A stretch of 64,000 nt of DNA from Warburgia ugandensis (GCA_035236585.1 CP141135.1:6048001-6112000); one strand, 5' to 3'. Positions 47,836 through 61,653 are shown, counted from the stretch's first letter. Made by a program: numbers and translations. Notes: generated from the sequence alone by a model not told the origin.

Positions 47836-47893
47836 CTTGTTGTCTGGCCCTTCCCCAGGCCCGGAGCTTCTTGCACCAGGGCTGCCCCCTTTT
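47836..47893 (-). mobile_element. Au-type SINE, short 5' fragment
   Basis: Minus-strand reading GGGGGCAGCCCTGGTGCAAG, then AAGCTCCGGGCCTGGGGAAG, matches the first ~55 bases of the SINE. The rest is missing and no target duplication is seen. Confidence 0.65.
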
Positions 47894-48899
47894 ATACTTT
47901 CTTCATCCTTGCATGCCAAAAGCAATGCAGTTACTCCTAACAACTGAAGCTTCTTTCTTACAACCCTGGCTCTCTAAGAATCTATCTATGAGATTCACAG
48001 TCAGGTATAACTTCTTATCCATTAGTTCGAATTGGTAGTGGACCTGTATGAATACTTTTTCGGTGAGTTACAGACCTCAAGCCAGAACTACCAAAGATCT
48101 TGTGTTATCTTTCTTCTACCTCAATCAGCTAATCAATCAAAATCGTCCTCATCTTCTCATTGATGTAAGTTTGTTGGGACATATGGTTTGGAGAGACGTA
48201 GGTAGAACTCCGTAGAAAAGGTGGGCTTGGTTAGTTTCAGCCATATTATTTGTTTTGTAAACGGTGAGTACATTCTGAACCACAACCTTTTTAGATGTGA
48301 GATAGGTCACTTAACCGACACGGCTAAGCGCTCTAAACCAGATTCAGCTATATTCTTGACACTGTTTTGTGCAGACTTTCATAATCACTTGTGTTTGCAA
48401 TGTAGTAAACAGAAAAGGGGATATATGAGGAGGTCCCCTTAAACTTTAATGAGTAAATTTAAGTTGGACAATAGAAAACTTCTAATTTTATATTGATGTT
48501 ACAATCTGTTTCTCGTCTTCAAATGGAGGACTAGTTAGAGAACTCAGCCAGATACATTTAACGTTTGCCTCTTTGTGAAAGGCATACATATAGAAGCCAA
48601 TTTCCTATAAATTATAAGGAGATTGTAGACATTGGTGAAATGAAAACTAGCTAAACTGAAATTTGTGGATCAGATGTTTCATCAAGAACAAGATACTTGA
48701 AAATGTGCAATAAGAAGTTGAATAGTTCAATTTTAAGATCGAACTAAAATGTGAAATAACAAGAAATTTGGGTTCTCACTAAACTCATTAATCTAGTGAT
48801 CAAACAGATCGAAGTGTTAAACCGTTAGCTAATTTATCCAGTGACAGTAAATACTTAGCACGGTAAACAAACGATTTAGTGATTAGTAGTATAGGTGGA
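47894..48899. other. Intergenic, no gene seen
   Basis: AT-rich sequence without supported features. Confidence 0.35.
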
Positions 48900-50478
48900 C
48901 CTAGTGTATGAACTTCAATGGTTGTGAGAACGGAGGTTTTACTAGTAAAACCTTGGAACGATCAACGATTAGGAGAACTTCTAATCTTCAAAATATATTA
49001 GATAGACAATCTAATGACTACTACATGCCTTAGACATAAAAAAAAGCACATAACTCTTAGTGGTAAACACTTAATGCTAGAGGAAAAGGTCTAAAGGTTC
49101 CATAGTAACCTAAGTCTATCAAACCAAATGATATATCAGTGAATAATTTACCTTAGAATGTGAAGACGTACTTAAATCTCACCATCTAAAATCTCTATGT
49201 CATTCTTTGAAAAATTAACTGAGGGTTCAACCATGTTATGTTGTTTTGTGAATCTAAGATGTTGGTTATTTGCCTCTGCAAAGTTACTGCTAAGAGCATG
49301 TTTTAAGAACGTCAAAGCTATGAGCTTTTATGATTTCAGAGGAATGAGGTGATGTGCTTGTGTATAATTCATCATCGGATGTAGTTCATAAAATGATGCA
49401 TTTGATGTGGCTTTTATTTTCCTTATGCTTATGTATTGTATTCACTTGATGAAGGTGCTTATATCTAGACCTTATATGGATGATAGTTGGATATTGCACT
49501 GATGTGCTATGATATCTTGCGACTACAGTTACTTCGGAGTTAAAAGACCCTTTAACAATATGCTAGGAGGGTCCATATTGACCCTTTACCTCTAAATAGG
49601 ATACTTGCCGAGAGTACAGCCTTTAAGTTATGGAAGTATGTGTCATGGGTAGAGCACTTCTTGTCTGATCTGGTGTCCTATGAGAGTAGATGTAGACCAT
49701 TTGATGTTGGATGTCGAGCCTAAATGGGTAATATTTTCCACGACATGCATAGTGACCATTCTCTTAGTAGACATAATATACATGTTTGTCATCCTAGAGA
49801 GTTTAGATCATTGCTTATAAGACCGTAGCAAGATTTTGTTACTCAAATCTAATATCTATTAGTTATTATTTACGTGCAAGCATTTTCACATTTGCAGACT
49901 TTATCATAATTATTATTTGTTGTGGATTGGATATGTGACACTTGTTCAAAATAATATACATGATTGTGCATTTCCATATGATTGTCGTGGTTTAGAATTC
50001 TATATTAGGGATTTTTTCATTGAGCGGTTGTACTCACCCTTACTAATATTTTACTTGAAAGTTCTAAGGAATAGATTCAACTTATGTTAGCTAAAGAAAC
50101 AAATAGCACAAGAAAATTAAAGCATGAGAAATTAATATAGTTAATTAGCTTTAGTTAGGCTACTGTACTTTACATTAAGGACATTTGTCGACGGAAATGT
50201 AATATGATATTTAATTCTATTTCATGTTTGGTTATGGATTGATTTAGTGTTTGGACTGTAACAAGTGGATCCTACTATATGCTCTTTAATGACCTGATTA
50301 CTTTACATGTATATGTATGGAGTTTTTGAAAAGATATAGGTAAGAAGAAGTGGTTTTGAAAACAATTATGTAGTATACTTTCCAAATGTTTTAAAAGAAA
50401 ATAAATTTACTTGGAAATCCTGATATTTTTTAGAAGATTTTTTCAAAAAACTTTTTCTGAAAATACAGGTCGTCACAT
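48900..50478 (+). mobile_element. Probable gypsy-type LTR remnant
   Basis: The right end TACAGGTCGTCACA at 50465-50478 resembles the U5 end of the large gypsy LTRs (CCTGGGTTGTCACA on their strand), with similar AT-rich sequence before it and a CTCACCC-type stretch near 50034. The left end cannot be drawn, so 48900 is arbitrary. No primer site follows, so a solo or truncated LTR is likely. Fossil. Confidence 0.35.
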
Positions 50479-51629
50479 TAACACCTACCCCTTCAAGACG
50501 CGAAAGGAGCCTAGTAAAATTTAATCAACTCACCTCTCCATGATCCATTACTCTATTAGTCCACAAATGATAGAAAGGTTAAGTAATTTGTAAATGTAGT
50601 TGACCTTTGATCTTTACATTAATTTGTCGTAGATGTATCTTTGAAAATACATAATTATTGCTTATCATTACTATCTAAAATATAATGTCTAGGGTGCTTA
50701 TTAAAGTAGATATTTGCATATTGTATATATTATATATACATATATACATGTATGTGTGTTTGTATAAGGTAATGTGTACATGTTTGAGTTTATCTCATGC
50801 ACAAACTTTTACTAGGTCCTCTTTGATGAATGGTATTACACCACCAAGCACTCCTAGCTCTATTCATTTAGGGTTGATTACCTTATCTTCATTAATGAAG
50901 TTATAGAAAGTCCTCATAAAAAGAGGTGTTTGAATGGAACTTCTAGCTGATCACTAGACTGTTGCTATAAAATCACATAAATTATTAATCAATATAATTT
51001 TTTTTATATTAAAAACTTGTTCAATTTTATCATGAAAATAAACATAAATACTAGTACTAGAATGATCACTAGGAAGTCGATTGCTAGTGAGAAGGAGGTC
51101 AGCCTTGATGTCACATGTTGTTTCTTGTGATTAACATGCAGATAAAAAACAATTGAATTTAGGTTTCTAAAAAATGTTTTTGAAGATGGTAGCTTTACAA
51201 CATATATACCTATTTTTAAGGAATGACTAGCCAAGTGACATGATATCCAATGGCCTCCCAAATGGTATAAGTATTATCAACTTCTATTGAAAATGGTAGA
51301 TGCGCATCCTATCACTACAGTAATGTTCACAAACTTAGTGTGCCCTCGCATCAATGATTTGTGCAAAATGAAATAACTGGCCTTATACAATGAACCAAGA
51401 GTGACAATGTTTTCAATGTCATTCAAGACCAACTTGCGTTGACTCATCTGTAAATCAGAAATTATATATAAGGACAAATGAGGTAGGGCAACTAGTTACA
51501 TAATGAAAAGTAAATATGTATACATATATATCTCCTTGGCTAGATTTTCATGTTCAAAGAGCGCATGTAGCTCTTCTTGATCTTCTTCAGCAGGAGAATT
51601 CTAGCTAGTGTATGACTAGGGTTTAAGCG
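50479..51629. other. Intergenic, no gene seen
   Basis: A short TATATA-rich tract at 50720-50745. No supported gene. Confidence 0.35.
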
Positions 51630-52214
51630 TGATGACCTGGGTTTTCAAAACACTTTTTAAATACAAAATACATTGACATAATGAGCTAGTTTCTAATAAA
51701 AATCATTTAAAAGACTAAACAACAGCGGAAGAATCTTTTCTTTTGAAATTTACTTTGAAAAACCTCGAATGTCTTTTTTTTTTCTTTCTCAAAATAAGGA
51801 TTTTCGGTGAAATAAGTGCTCATTTCTACCGAAAATCCATCAGAGTTAACATCTGACATTTAACGCATGTCATTGCAGAATACCTAATAAACATTCATCA
51901 AAATTTTATAACATAAATGGAGACTCTGTCTCCTTTTCATACATCCAGAGAAATAAAACAAATTACATCAAACAAAACAAACCCAGAATTTTCACAACAC
52001 AACCCAGCCACATAAGTCTTCCAAACTCCCTTAATTACATGCAATGCAGTCTCTTTCTTATTGAATACTATAACTTCAATTCAAAAACTAATTCTTACCC
52101 GTCCTTTCCCAAAGTTCCTGTTGGCACGCTCCATTAGTAAATAGCCCCTATTCCTTCAGAGTCCTCTGTTCTGAAATAATATCAACATATGAGACATGCT
52201 ACTATTCTCTGTAT

Positions 52215-52260
52215 CTGAGGCATTGCAAACCAAAGCAATGCCTCAGCAAGCAATCGCTTG
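52215..52260 (-). other. Two adjacent LTR hairpins
   Basis: 52215-52246 pairs CTGAGGCATTGC with GCAATGCCTCAG (12 perfect pairs, 8-base loop); 52247-52260 pairs CAAGC with GCTTG. Same pair, with loop changes, as at 2407-2452 and 62251-62296. Confidence 0.75.
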
Positions 52261-52569
52261 TGTAGGTGGAATAAGATGCAATTATATATACAGAATTCAT
52301 AATTTACCATATAGATCAATGGTTCATACTGCATCATGCAAAAACTTTAGACATCCATAATGCATAATATAGGAAAATCATTTATCTGAACAAATCGATA
52401 TCAACCTAAGCATCATGACATACAAGGCATGGATATACATCCATCAAAATAACAAAAGTCCATGTCTACAGAACAACATAATGCATGTCATGATCTAGGA
52501 ATGGCGTGCACAATCAAACCCTATGAGTGCCTCAATTACACTCACGATGATGGTAATGAGTACCATTCC

Positions 52570-53095
52570 AACCCTGGGTCCCTCACGTGTAGCTCGCATT
52601 AGTCTATTTTTCAACAAAAGCCTGTCAGCCAAAACTACCATCCTGCCCTCAAATTTGTACAAGACCTGGCTTACTTAGCTTCACCCGATACAATCCGACC
52701 CTGGGTCTCTCACGTGCAACTCGCATCAATCTATTTCCCCACAGAAGCCTGTCAGCCCAAAACTCCTGCCCCACTCTCAAATCGGTACAAGACCTGGCTT
52801 ACCTCGCTTCACCCGATACAATCCAAACTTGGGTCCTTCTCGTGTAGCCTGCATTAGTCTATTTCTCGACAGAAGCCTATCAGCCTAAAACTACCAGTCC
52901 ACCCTCAAATTGGTACAAGACGTGGCTTACCTTGCTTCACTCGATACAATTTGACCTTGGGTCTCTCACATGCAGCTGACATTAATTTATTTCTCGAAGG
53001 AAGCCTGTCAGCTAAAACTACCGACCTGCCCTTAAATCAGTACAAGACCCGGCTTACCCCGCTTCACCCAATGGTCTCAATCAAGGTCCATGATA
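52570..53095 (-). repeat. Tandem sub-repeats in the LTR, about 126-bp step
   Basis: Four units, each with CCTGGGTC(C/T)CTCACGTG or a variant, then GAAGCCTGTCAGCC, AAAACTACC, and ACAAGACCTGGCTTACC. The 5' LTR has the matching set. Confidence 0.85.
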
Positions 53096-53151
53096 AGGTG
53101 TAATCCATCACATATCAAGACATGGATAATCATGTAATTAAATATTACTAT

Positions 53152-55483
53152 GTCAATGTTAAGTGTTTAATTTTGGTCAAAATTCCCCTAATTTAGCGTT
53201 CAATTAGATCATCTAACCGTTTAATTTTATAAAACTTAGCTTGATTTTGAATATAAATCCAATTGACCATCCAAACCTTAATTTGTCAAAATCAACGGTC
53301 AGATGATCGTTAAAGTTCATTAGATAACTAATGTGCGGTTCAGATGATTCTAATTTAGTCTTTTCTTTTGCAGATCAACCAAAGGACGCACGGATGGATA
53401 CGAGTAAAAGATAACGGTGCAGATCATCTTAAAGGGCAATGGATGGACCAGATCACTCATGGAGATGGATGGAATAGAAATCATGTACAAAATGGAAAGA
53501 ACATGTAAAGGGCAACTCCTTCCCCCACTTCTTTCTTTCCTTTTCTTTTTTTTCTCTTTCTCTCTCTTTTTTTTTTTTCTTTCCTTTTCCTTTTTCCTTC
53601 TTTCTTTCCTTTTTCTCTTTTCTTTCTTTTTCTTTTTCCTTTTCCTCTTCCTCTTCCTCTTCCTCTTCCTCTTCCTCTTCCTTTTTCCTTTTTCCTTTTT
53701 TCCTTTTTCTTTCTTTTTCCTTCTTTCCTTTTTCTTTTTCCCTTCCTCATTCTGACGTACCCACTTTCCCTATTTTCTTTTTACCTTCTTTCCCAACCAT
53801 ACCCAACTCTCTCTTCATATATTTTTTTCTTCTTCTCCTCTAGGCTCTTCTGCCCATCTTCACTCACAAAACACAGCCTCTTCTCTCCACCCATCTTCCT
53901 CTCTTCTCCCTCCCTCTCTCTCTTGCTTCTCTCTCTCACTTTGTCTCACCCACTCCTCCTCATCTCTTCTATCTGCCCAATAGTTCTTCCCATCTATTCC
54001 ATCTCTCCATCTCAGCTCCCTCTGTCTACTTCACTCACTCACCTTCCCCTCTGTCACCGGCTTGCTCCGACATTCTTAGAAGGAGAAATAGCTGCGGACC
54101 CCCATCTCTTCTTATTCCCACTTTGCTATCATTCTTTCCTGGTGTGTGTGTGTGTTTTTTTTTATCTCCATTTCCAGTTGGAAAACTGGATTCCATCTCT
54201 ATCACGCTGGTAGTTCATCTGTCATTATCGAACGGCCCTGCCCCAGTTCTTCTTCCATTATCGCTCATCGCTTATTGTCGACTGTAAGACCCCCAGATCT
54301 CCAAGTACAGCACCTGTCGACACGCTCTTCCCTCCACATATCTCCACCGGATGTTCTCCAACCTTGGTTGACGTTTTCCCCATCCCCAACTGCACTCTCT
54401 ACTCCATTCTCTCTTTCCTTTCTCTTTTAGTTTCTTCTCCTTCATCTTTCTTTCAAGCTCCATCTTCTCCAATTCTAGGCTATTTCCACTTTAAGTACTA
54501 GCACCACCTTCCTCTTCACATCCATCTCTCCATCTACCTAATCCTCTTGTGCAGTCTCTCACATCTACCCAGTGTTTCCTCCATTCACCGCCTGAACCCC
54601 CTCTAGTTCAGCACCCTGCTTTTTACACCTGGTCGATTTCTCTTTCTCGGTTTCCAACAGGAACTCATTTCAGATCATCCCGTTTTCCTCCAACCCGATC
54701 GTGCAACGCTCCTTTGCTCCATACGAGAAAGGCGTCGTTTTTCCTCTCTTGACGACGGCCAGGCACGCCCAGACCCAACCGGACGGTCTAGGACTGGAAA
54801 CCCAAACTGGGTTTCCATTCCCAATGCATTTCTCCTCTCTTCTTCCCCCTCCTTCTCTGGCGGTCTTTCTTTGCATCACCGGACAGTCCAAGGGAGGAAA
54901 CCCAAGTCGGGTTTCGACTCCCGCGTCCCGATTCCTTTCCTTTCCCTCCTCCTTCTTCTTCTTCTCCTTCCTCCTTCCTTCCTCCCTCCTTCATTCTTCC
55001 CCTTCTCCGGTTTTCAACGTTTTCTTGGTTTTTTTTCGTTAAAAACTAGAAACCCAGGAAAAGTACGTTTTTGCCTTGGCAGATTTTAGAAATCCCATCT
55101 GTGTCCCCTGTTAAATTCCATTTAAGTCCCTGATTTAATTCCAACTGTGTCCTCATTTTAATGACATCTATGTCCCAGTTTTGTTTTATTCACATTTTGA
55201 CTATTCAGGAACAATGCAATTTAGGGACAGTGCAATCCAAGGACAAGCTTATCCAAGACGCCTTTTAGTTTGATTTTCTGTTGTCTTTTGAATAAATAAT
55301 TGTGCAAACTGCAGAAATTGAATAAAATTGGATTTTAGTTTATTGTTAGTTTATATTCTTTTATTAATTGAATTTTATTGAAAATTCCATCACTTCAAAT
55401 CAAGTCCTCGTGGGATCGACCCGTACTTGCATAAGCTATATTACAATAGCCCGTGCACTTGCAGTTAAACAATCAACAGTCAA
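53152..55483 (+). mobile_element. Nested gypsy-type solo LTR (2.3 kb) with GTCAA duplication
   Basis: Body 53157-55478 starts TGTTAAGTGTTTAATTTTGG and ends CAATCAACA. GTCAA lies directly outside both ends (53152-53156, 55479-55483). The other LTR of the host element lacks exactly this segment (near 63195), which confirms the insertion. The right end (CGTGGGATCGACCCGTACTT ... GTGCACTTGCAG) is typical of the U5 of gypsy LTRs of the Athila/Tat sort. No internal region: solo LTR, younger than the host element. Confidence 0.88.
53520..53755 (+). repeat. Pyrimidine tract with (CTTCCT)n microsatellite
   Basis: Nearly all C and T, with a clean TTCCTC run at 53641-53681. It lies in the nested LTR; smaller CT-rich tracts follow to about 54990. 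The long Phe/Leu/Ser and Lys/Arg/Gly open frames here are artefacts of this composition. Confidence 0.85.
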
Positions 55484-57083
55484 ACACGAAGTACTAAATG
55501 CATTTCAATAAATCACAATAGCACATGAAACACATGCCTTAAAATTTTCAAATAATATGTCATGAACAAACAAATAAACTAAAGCATCATAATATAAAAT
55601 ATGTGCTTCTACATTAGCAATTTAAACATGATTCAATTTTAATATGCACATTCATCCTATTTTTCACCTAACTGAAAATACTTGTTTCAGTACTTGAAAT
55701 TAATATATAAATACATATATAAAGCAAAAACTTAGCAATCTTAATTCCACCTACCTCAATGGAGATTTTTAGGTTCTCTAAGATAAATAATCTATTTAGT
55801 TTGCATACGCATTCCCAATCAGTCACACCTTTGCAACAATACAAACACATATTCAGTTATATAATTTTAAGACTTCTCTTAGCTTTTTCAATATGAAAGC
55901 TCCCTCGAAGTTCGTCCCTAGCACTAGTAATCATAAGGCAAAGTGACAATGCTTACTTCTACACTCAAGGCATTTCATTAGCTATTGGTTGATAGCTAAT
56001 TGAATGGCAACTAGTTGTTGGATTTCCAATTCACGCCATTGGCCCTGAATTACTTATCCACCATTTATCTTAAGTAACTATAAGTTGTTTTCATTGTTTA
56101 GTGGTTTCATCTGAATTTTTTCAAATATCTTAACTTATTAAATGTTAGGTTACACCATGGTAGCGTTTGATCACCAATCAAAAGTGTAGGTCCTTATTAC
56201 TCTACTGTCCCATCAGATGGTTTAGATTTCTCGATCAATTTCAGTCAAAATTCTTCAATTTGTGTCATGTACTACCAACTCAATACTTTAGAACTCATTT
56301 GTGGTGTCGGATCATCAATAAGTCGTCAAGAAGTTATTGTTTAAACAGTACTCAGTCGGACGGCTGAGATTGTCCAATCAGTCACTAGCTCAGATTGACG
56401 ATCTCAGTCAATTTAAGGCTTTATCAAGTACTCACTTACCTAATCCTAGGTTTAGATTAGAAAATGGATGGCTAGATCATCCATAAACTTAGATCTAGTA
56501 TAAAAATGGATGGATTTAACAAAATTTATCAAATCACAAGTTGGGTTTTGTAGTCTTACCCTCTAAATGCATTTTCGTGGTTTTCCTCTCGAGAATGCGC
56601 TGGATCGGCCCCAATCTATTGAAAAAATCCTCCGACCTAGGCATGTGATGATCTCCCTTTCAATCCGGCGTCCAACTCATCTCAAATTTCCCCTTGAACT
56701 TAGGGGTTTTAGTCGCCACTCTAAGTTGAATAGAATGACTTGCTCGGATCGTCGATCTGAGCCATCGTGTTCTCTGGCGACTTTGAAGAATTCGATGACC
56801 CTTCACTACATTTTTTTCTCTTCTTCTTTGGCGTGGGGGTTTTCTGGCGTGCAAATCCTGGCCTTGCCTCTCTCTCCTCTCTCTCCTTTCCTTTTTCCCT
56901 TCTCTTCTCCCCCTTTAGTCTCCCTCGTCGGGTTTGCTTCCTCTTTTTTTTTTTTTTGTTCGGGTTGGGGAAGAATAGACCCAACATCCGTCGGGTTCAC
57001 TTAAGGGAGGGGGTGCCGATATCAAATCTGGCCCCCCTTTATTTTAGGCATTTTTTTTTCTTTTTCTTTTTTGGGTTGTTACA

Positions 57084-57099
57084 TTCTTCCTCCCTTATA
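57084..57099 (-). other. Polypurine tract of the gypsy element
   Basis: Minus-strand TATAAGGGAGGAAGAA directly before the TGTAACAACCC start of the 3' LTR: the usual plus-strand primer position. Confidence 0.75.
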
Positions 57100-57439
57100 G
57101 GAATTTCGTCTTCGAAATTCTTTTCATGTTATTCTTCAATCAATTCTAAAACTTTCCCATATAATAAGATCTATAGATCATGCTAAAAATTTCCCAAGTC
57201 AATGCAAATAATCATCCCATGCACATCATCCTCTCATATAGCAACTCAGGTATATTCATATCTTACCAATGTATTTTTCAAACCATTCCAAATTCAAATA
57301 GCTCATAATATGGTTAGAATGCGTCATAATCACATATACATGATTAGTATAAACCATACTCTCATCCAAGAGCTAGTATAAGTAAATCACTATATTAGTA
57401 CAATAAGAGCATCTCAACTCATACATACGCAATTCCATG

Positions 57440-57720
57440 CCAAGCCCATACCAAAGCACATTAGCTCACCAATAGGCAAAAGCATGCCAATCAATACCAG
57501 AGCATATTAGCTCACCAACAGGCAATCTATGCTAAACAAAATCAGAGCATACTAGCTCGCTAATAGGCAATCATACGCCGTCAAGGTTAGAGTGCACCAG
57601 TTCGCTAATAGGCAATCATATGCCATCCAGGTCAGAGCGCACTAGCTCAATACAGGCAATCATATGCCATCAAAGTCAGAGCATACCAGCTCACTAACAG
57701 GCAATCACCTACCAATCAAA
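57440..57720 (-). repeat. Tandem repeat in the gypsy internal region, about 46-52 bp
   Basis: About six units sharing AGCTCACTAACAGGCAATCA or AGCTCGCTAATAGGCAATCA and CATATGCCATC, AGTCAGAGCA. It lies next to the 3' end of the element's internal region. Confidence 0.75.
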
Positions 57721-59917
57721 ATCTAGTCAACAGCACGCTCATATTGTGAGCAACTAGAAGCCTATCAGTGCCTCTCGCACTTGCTCTCATAGGCTACTCA
57801 CAAGCATAAGTTATAAATCAAATGCAGATTACACATAAGAAAATAATCTTGCACAAGCACACATCTCTGCTGTACCTCTTATCTGGTGAGAAATCAAGCT
57901 CATATACATAATATAAAAATAGTATTCATGTCACTGCATTATTAGAGAACTCAAAATCCAGCGATGACAGTACATCAGACTAAGGAGACTATCAACCTTA
58001 GTCATCAATTTGGGCTAATCCGAGTCCATCGCATCTCAATAAATCGCCTCTCTATCAATAGAGATATCGCGGTCAAGAAAGTCACCTTCTTTGACTATAA
58101 TTCATACTCACATACGTTTACCGCAAAAATGAGTCTTTCAGATACTCAGTAAAATGCACAAGGGTTTCTTGTGCCCTTCCATGTCATGGAATATACAAAA
58201 CATACTCATCTCAATAACCTTTAGAAATTCAACCCATCATGTCATACATACTGTCAGTATACTAATTTCATCAATTGGTATTATCCCGAACTTATAATAA
58301 TCATAACAAGTTTTAAAAATTGTCTTAAAGACATCTTAGTCTCAATTCTCAAATCAATATCCCCAAATACCTTGCACATCCCAAGCTAATCATACAAACC
58401 ATCAATACTAGATAGAGAATATCAATTCTCCCCTATGATGCTATCAAACAATCAATAATCTATGCATGACAATAAGGATTTGTCTTTCTTCTCATAAAGA
58501 GGATTAATGCACCCAATGAAGACCCACTAGGTCTGATAAACCCTTGTCAAATAACTAGTGTAGTTGGAACCCTTCCACCTCAGCTAAGGCCATCCCATAT
58601 GGCACTTTAGAAAGAGACACTATGTCTGATGCCAAATCAATATCAATATGAAAAAAAAATCCCTCGTGTGTAAAATCCTAAAACCTCTTTAGAAAATATT
58701 ATGAACCCTCGCACACCACATGTGTGCTCAATTTGTAGCTGCTCTCTATCATCCCCTGTCACACTCACAAGGAGGACTTGGCATCTTAGGAAGCACTACA
58801 CTGCCTTTAAGGAAAAAATAACACAAACCTCAAAGATGCTCTTCTTACATAGAAATGAGGTCACTGATTATCCAAATACTCTAAAAGTGATCTTTTCCTC
58901 ACAGTAACCAGATGTCCCCCAATAAATAGAATCTGTCCCAATGATGGTATCATGATCAGTCATATCAAATAGGATTAGCTCAATATCCATCCTCTCACTC
59001 ATCATTAGTGTTATAACATCCAACTCAAAGACTGTCATATATACAAGCGTGTCCATCATGGTGCAATTATATAAAGTACAAAATAATTGAATCTTAGATC
59101 AAGGAAGATTTTAAAAATAGTTACAAGTAATCAGAAAATATCTTTCACCGCCTGGTTCGAGGCACATACTTTCCTCCAAGAAATGGCAAAAGTTATCAAT
59201 GATAATGTGGGCCATCTTTACCCTATTCCTAATGTCAGTCTGTTTGACTCATTGTTCATGGACAGTCTCTAAAGGAATATTCTGACTCTCCACAGTCAAA
59301 ACATTTATAAGATTACCACTGTGATTGTAGCTAGTGATTCTATTACCACTACTGCGATGGTCTACAAACTCTAAGACATAATTGTCCAGGTGTCTGTCCT
59401 TACAACTGGTACATCTCTTATCCATATCACAACACCGCCCAATCAAATGTCACCAGCTCAATGGCCTCTATAGTTGTGTCAATGAAGGTCTCTTGCCCTT
59501 ACTGGGCTAACTCAAACTACCCATGTTTGAGTTTCTACGATCAGCCTTGGTCCTAAGAGAATCCTTCTTTACATAGAGGTTATGTCTGCAACCTCGCTAT
59601 CAATGTAGAACACGACACAATCACCTGATCCCTCAATATCGGTGTCAACATATCACAATCTATCCACGATCTCCTTCCTGGTGAAGGAGTTAGGGAAAGT
59701 CCCTTCAATTGAGTATACTGGTTCAATACCCTTGAACTGTCTAATTCTTCCCTTTAAGTGGTAAACTCTCTTAGTTTCCAAAAATACTAATTATCACAAC
59801 CCTTCCCAAGGCCTTTTAGATAAAGTCTCAGTAATAGAGGAACACATTTTCTCAATTAACCATCCTTCGAATCCTCATAATTATAATTTCAGTGTCCTCA
59901 CTTCCACTACTAGTTCA

Positions 59918-60094
59918 CTTGAACTAAAAAAGGGTAGCCTTAGTGCCCAAAGCTCTTGCCTATGCGGGGTTTAGGGAAGGGGTGGACCACATGGGCCTAA
60001 AGTACACAGTCTTACCTTGCATTTTGAAAGAGGTTGTTTTCACACCTTGAACCTGTGACCTGAAGGTCACACGACGACAACTTTCTTGAACTAA
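59918..60094 (+). mobile_element. Au-type SINE lacking its 3' end, inserted in the gypsy element
   Basis: Body 59928-60084 from AAAGGGTAGCCTTAGTGCCC to ACGACGACAACTTT; the family's last ~25 bases are absent. CTTGAACTAA flanks it at 59918-59927 and 60085-60094. It must be younger than the gypsy element it sits in. Confidence 0.8.
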
Positions 60095-61640
60095 TTAATT
60101 ATTTCATGATCATATCAAGCTAAGTCATTCACAACTCGATCAATTTCATACCTAATAAAAATTATCCTTTATAATACTTCCTTAGTCATCAGAAACCACA
60201 CTATCATCTCTAACAGTGTTGGGGGTAAATCAATCATAATTAATTTCATCTCACCTCATTCACTTTATATGTTTTTGTTCTTAATTGATTCATCACAAAA
60301 ATCATTTTTGTTCAATAATTATTTTTGTAAATTAGTTATCATGCCCTCCAAGTAATATGCACTTTAAATCATAATTAAAACCCTCACAATAATTCATAAG
60401 CATTCTCTTCTGACTAATTTTAGCCATCGGTATTTATTTATCATAAGAACTCATTAATTTTCATCTCGTAGTTCAGAAACTTCATCCATAAGAACACTAG
60501 AACCTTATTTCGTCAAATTTTCAATGATTTTCACCATACTACAATTTATTAGTTAAATAAATCCACTTTCAAGTTTAGGTGAATGCAATACTTCTCTAAC
60601 TTTCTCGAGTTCTCATTAGTTGTAATCATTCTTGATCCTTCATCATTATTCTTATACTGTAGTTATTACCATAGCTATTAAGACTTTTCAAAAGTTTATA
60701 CACACTGTACAAGTTAGAGCTTGAACTTATTCACTAAGTTTTTGTATTCATGCTTCAATCCTCCACTCATATGCCTTTCTTTCTTATCCCTTGGTAATCA
60801 TCCGTATAAAATAAGTATCATATCATCTAACCATTATGCATTCCCAATTCATAACTAGAACTCTCAAGAATCATTTAAATATGTATTTACTTATTAATGA
60901 TGACTAGTTGTTAATATTTCTCTATATATGTAAGGAATAACTTATTTTCATTCCTTCGATTAATAATTCATTTACATAAGTCGATCAACTATCATTGATT
61001 TTCCTAATTCCTAAATTTATCCATTGAATATATCCACAATGTATACTGACAATGTTGTAATTCTCTTAATTTTCCCTAAATTCTCTTCCATTGTGATTAT
61101 TCTCTGCCCTCTTTTCATTATAATCAAAATGTTATTATGCAATAGTCATCATAATCCTCAAAGATTTATATGCATAGTCAAAATTAAAAACTTGGATCCT
61201 CTAAAGGTTGTCCCATGTGAATAGGTCTATCTCTGATAAAGTTTTCCTTTAGGTATACTAATTTTGCACTCTTATGCCATTGTTCCATACTCTAAGAACT
61301 CTACAAATTTCATAAGATTACTCCTCTTACTTGTACTAGGACTAAAAATCTATTATCTACTTAGAACTTGCCAACCCTCATGGGTTGCATCTATTGTTGT
61401 TGCTGCCTCAGCTAACTGAGGTTTGCATCATGTTGGCCATGAAGTCAGTCATCTGACTACCTTGGTCAGATGCCTCAACAAAGGGGTTTGTGGTCCTCTG
61501 ACACATCCTCTTAAGTGGCATCTTTCCCTTCATCACAAGATCCTATTATGAGTTACTCTCAAACTCATTAATCACAATATCTTACTTTTGAGACTGATTA
61601 AGACTTACTCAATGTGATTGGCTGAGTAGATTGAATTTGG

Positions 61641-61653
61641 GCTTTGATACCAA
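61641..61653 (-). other. Primer binding site (tRNA-iMet type)
   Basis: Minus-strand TTGGTATCAAAGC, next to the 5' LTR end, is one base from the common plant primer site TTGGTATCAGAGC. It fixes the element's orientation. Confidence 0.8.

Larger units (their letters stand above)
51630..57083 (-). repeat. 3' LTR of the gypsy element, with a nested insertion
   Basis: Ends TGATGACC (left) and GGGTTGTTACA (right). Without the nested LTR and one copy of its duplication the repeat is about 3.1 kb. 51630-53156 aligns with 61655 to about 63195, and 55479-57083 continues where the other LTR goes on. Confidence 0.85.
57100..61640 (-). other. Gypsy internal region remnants (gag, protease, RT start)
   Basis: Recognisable pieces on the minus strand: a gag beginning near 61540 (MKGKMPLKRM), an aspartic-protease-like end at 59059-58868 (LILFDMTDHDTIIGTD, EEKITFRVFG), and an RT beginning near 58600 (GFIRPSGSSLGALIL). 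Much of pol is absent or unreadable. Fossil; not described base by base. Confidence 0.7.

Noticed and set aside
50460-50510. Polypurine-like GAAGGGGTAGG on the minus strand next to the 50.48-kb LTR end, suggesting a minus-strand 3' LTR
   Set aside because: The LTR end itself resembles the U5 end of the neighbouring family and gives plus orientation; the purine run may be chance. Orientation remains uncertain.
53417-53755. Open frames rich in Phe/Leu/Ser and, opposite, Lys/Arg/Gly
   Set aside because: Products of a pyrimidine microsatellite inside an LTR.
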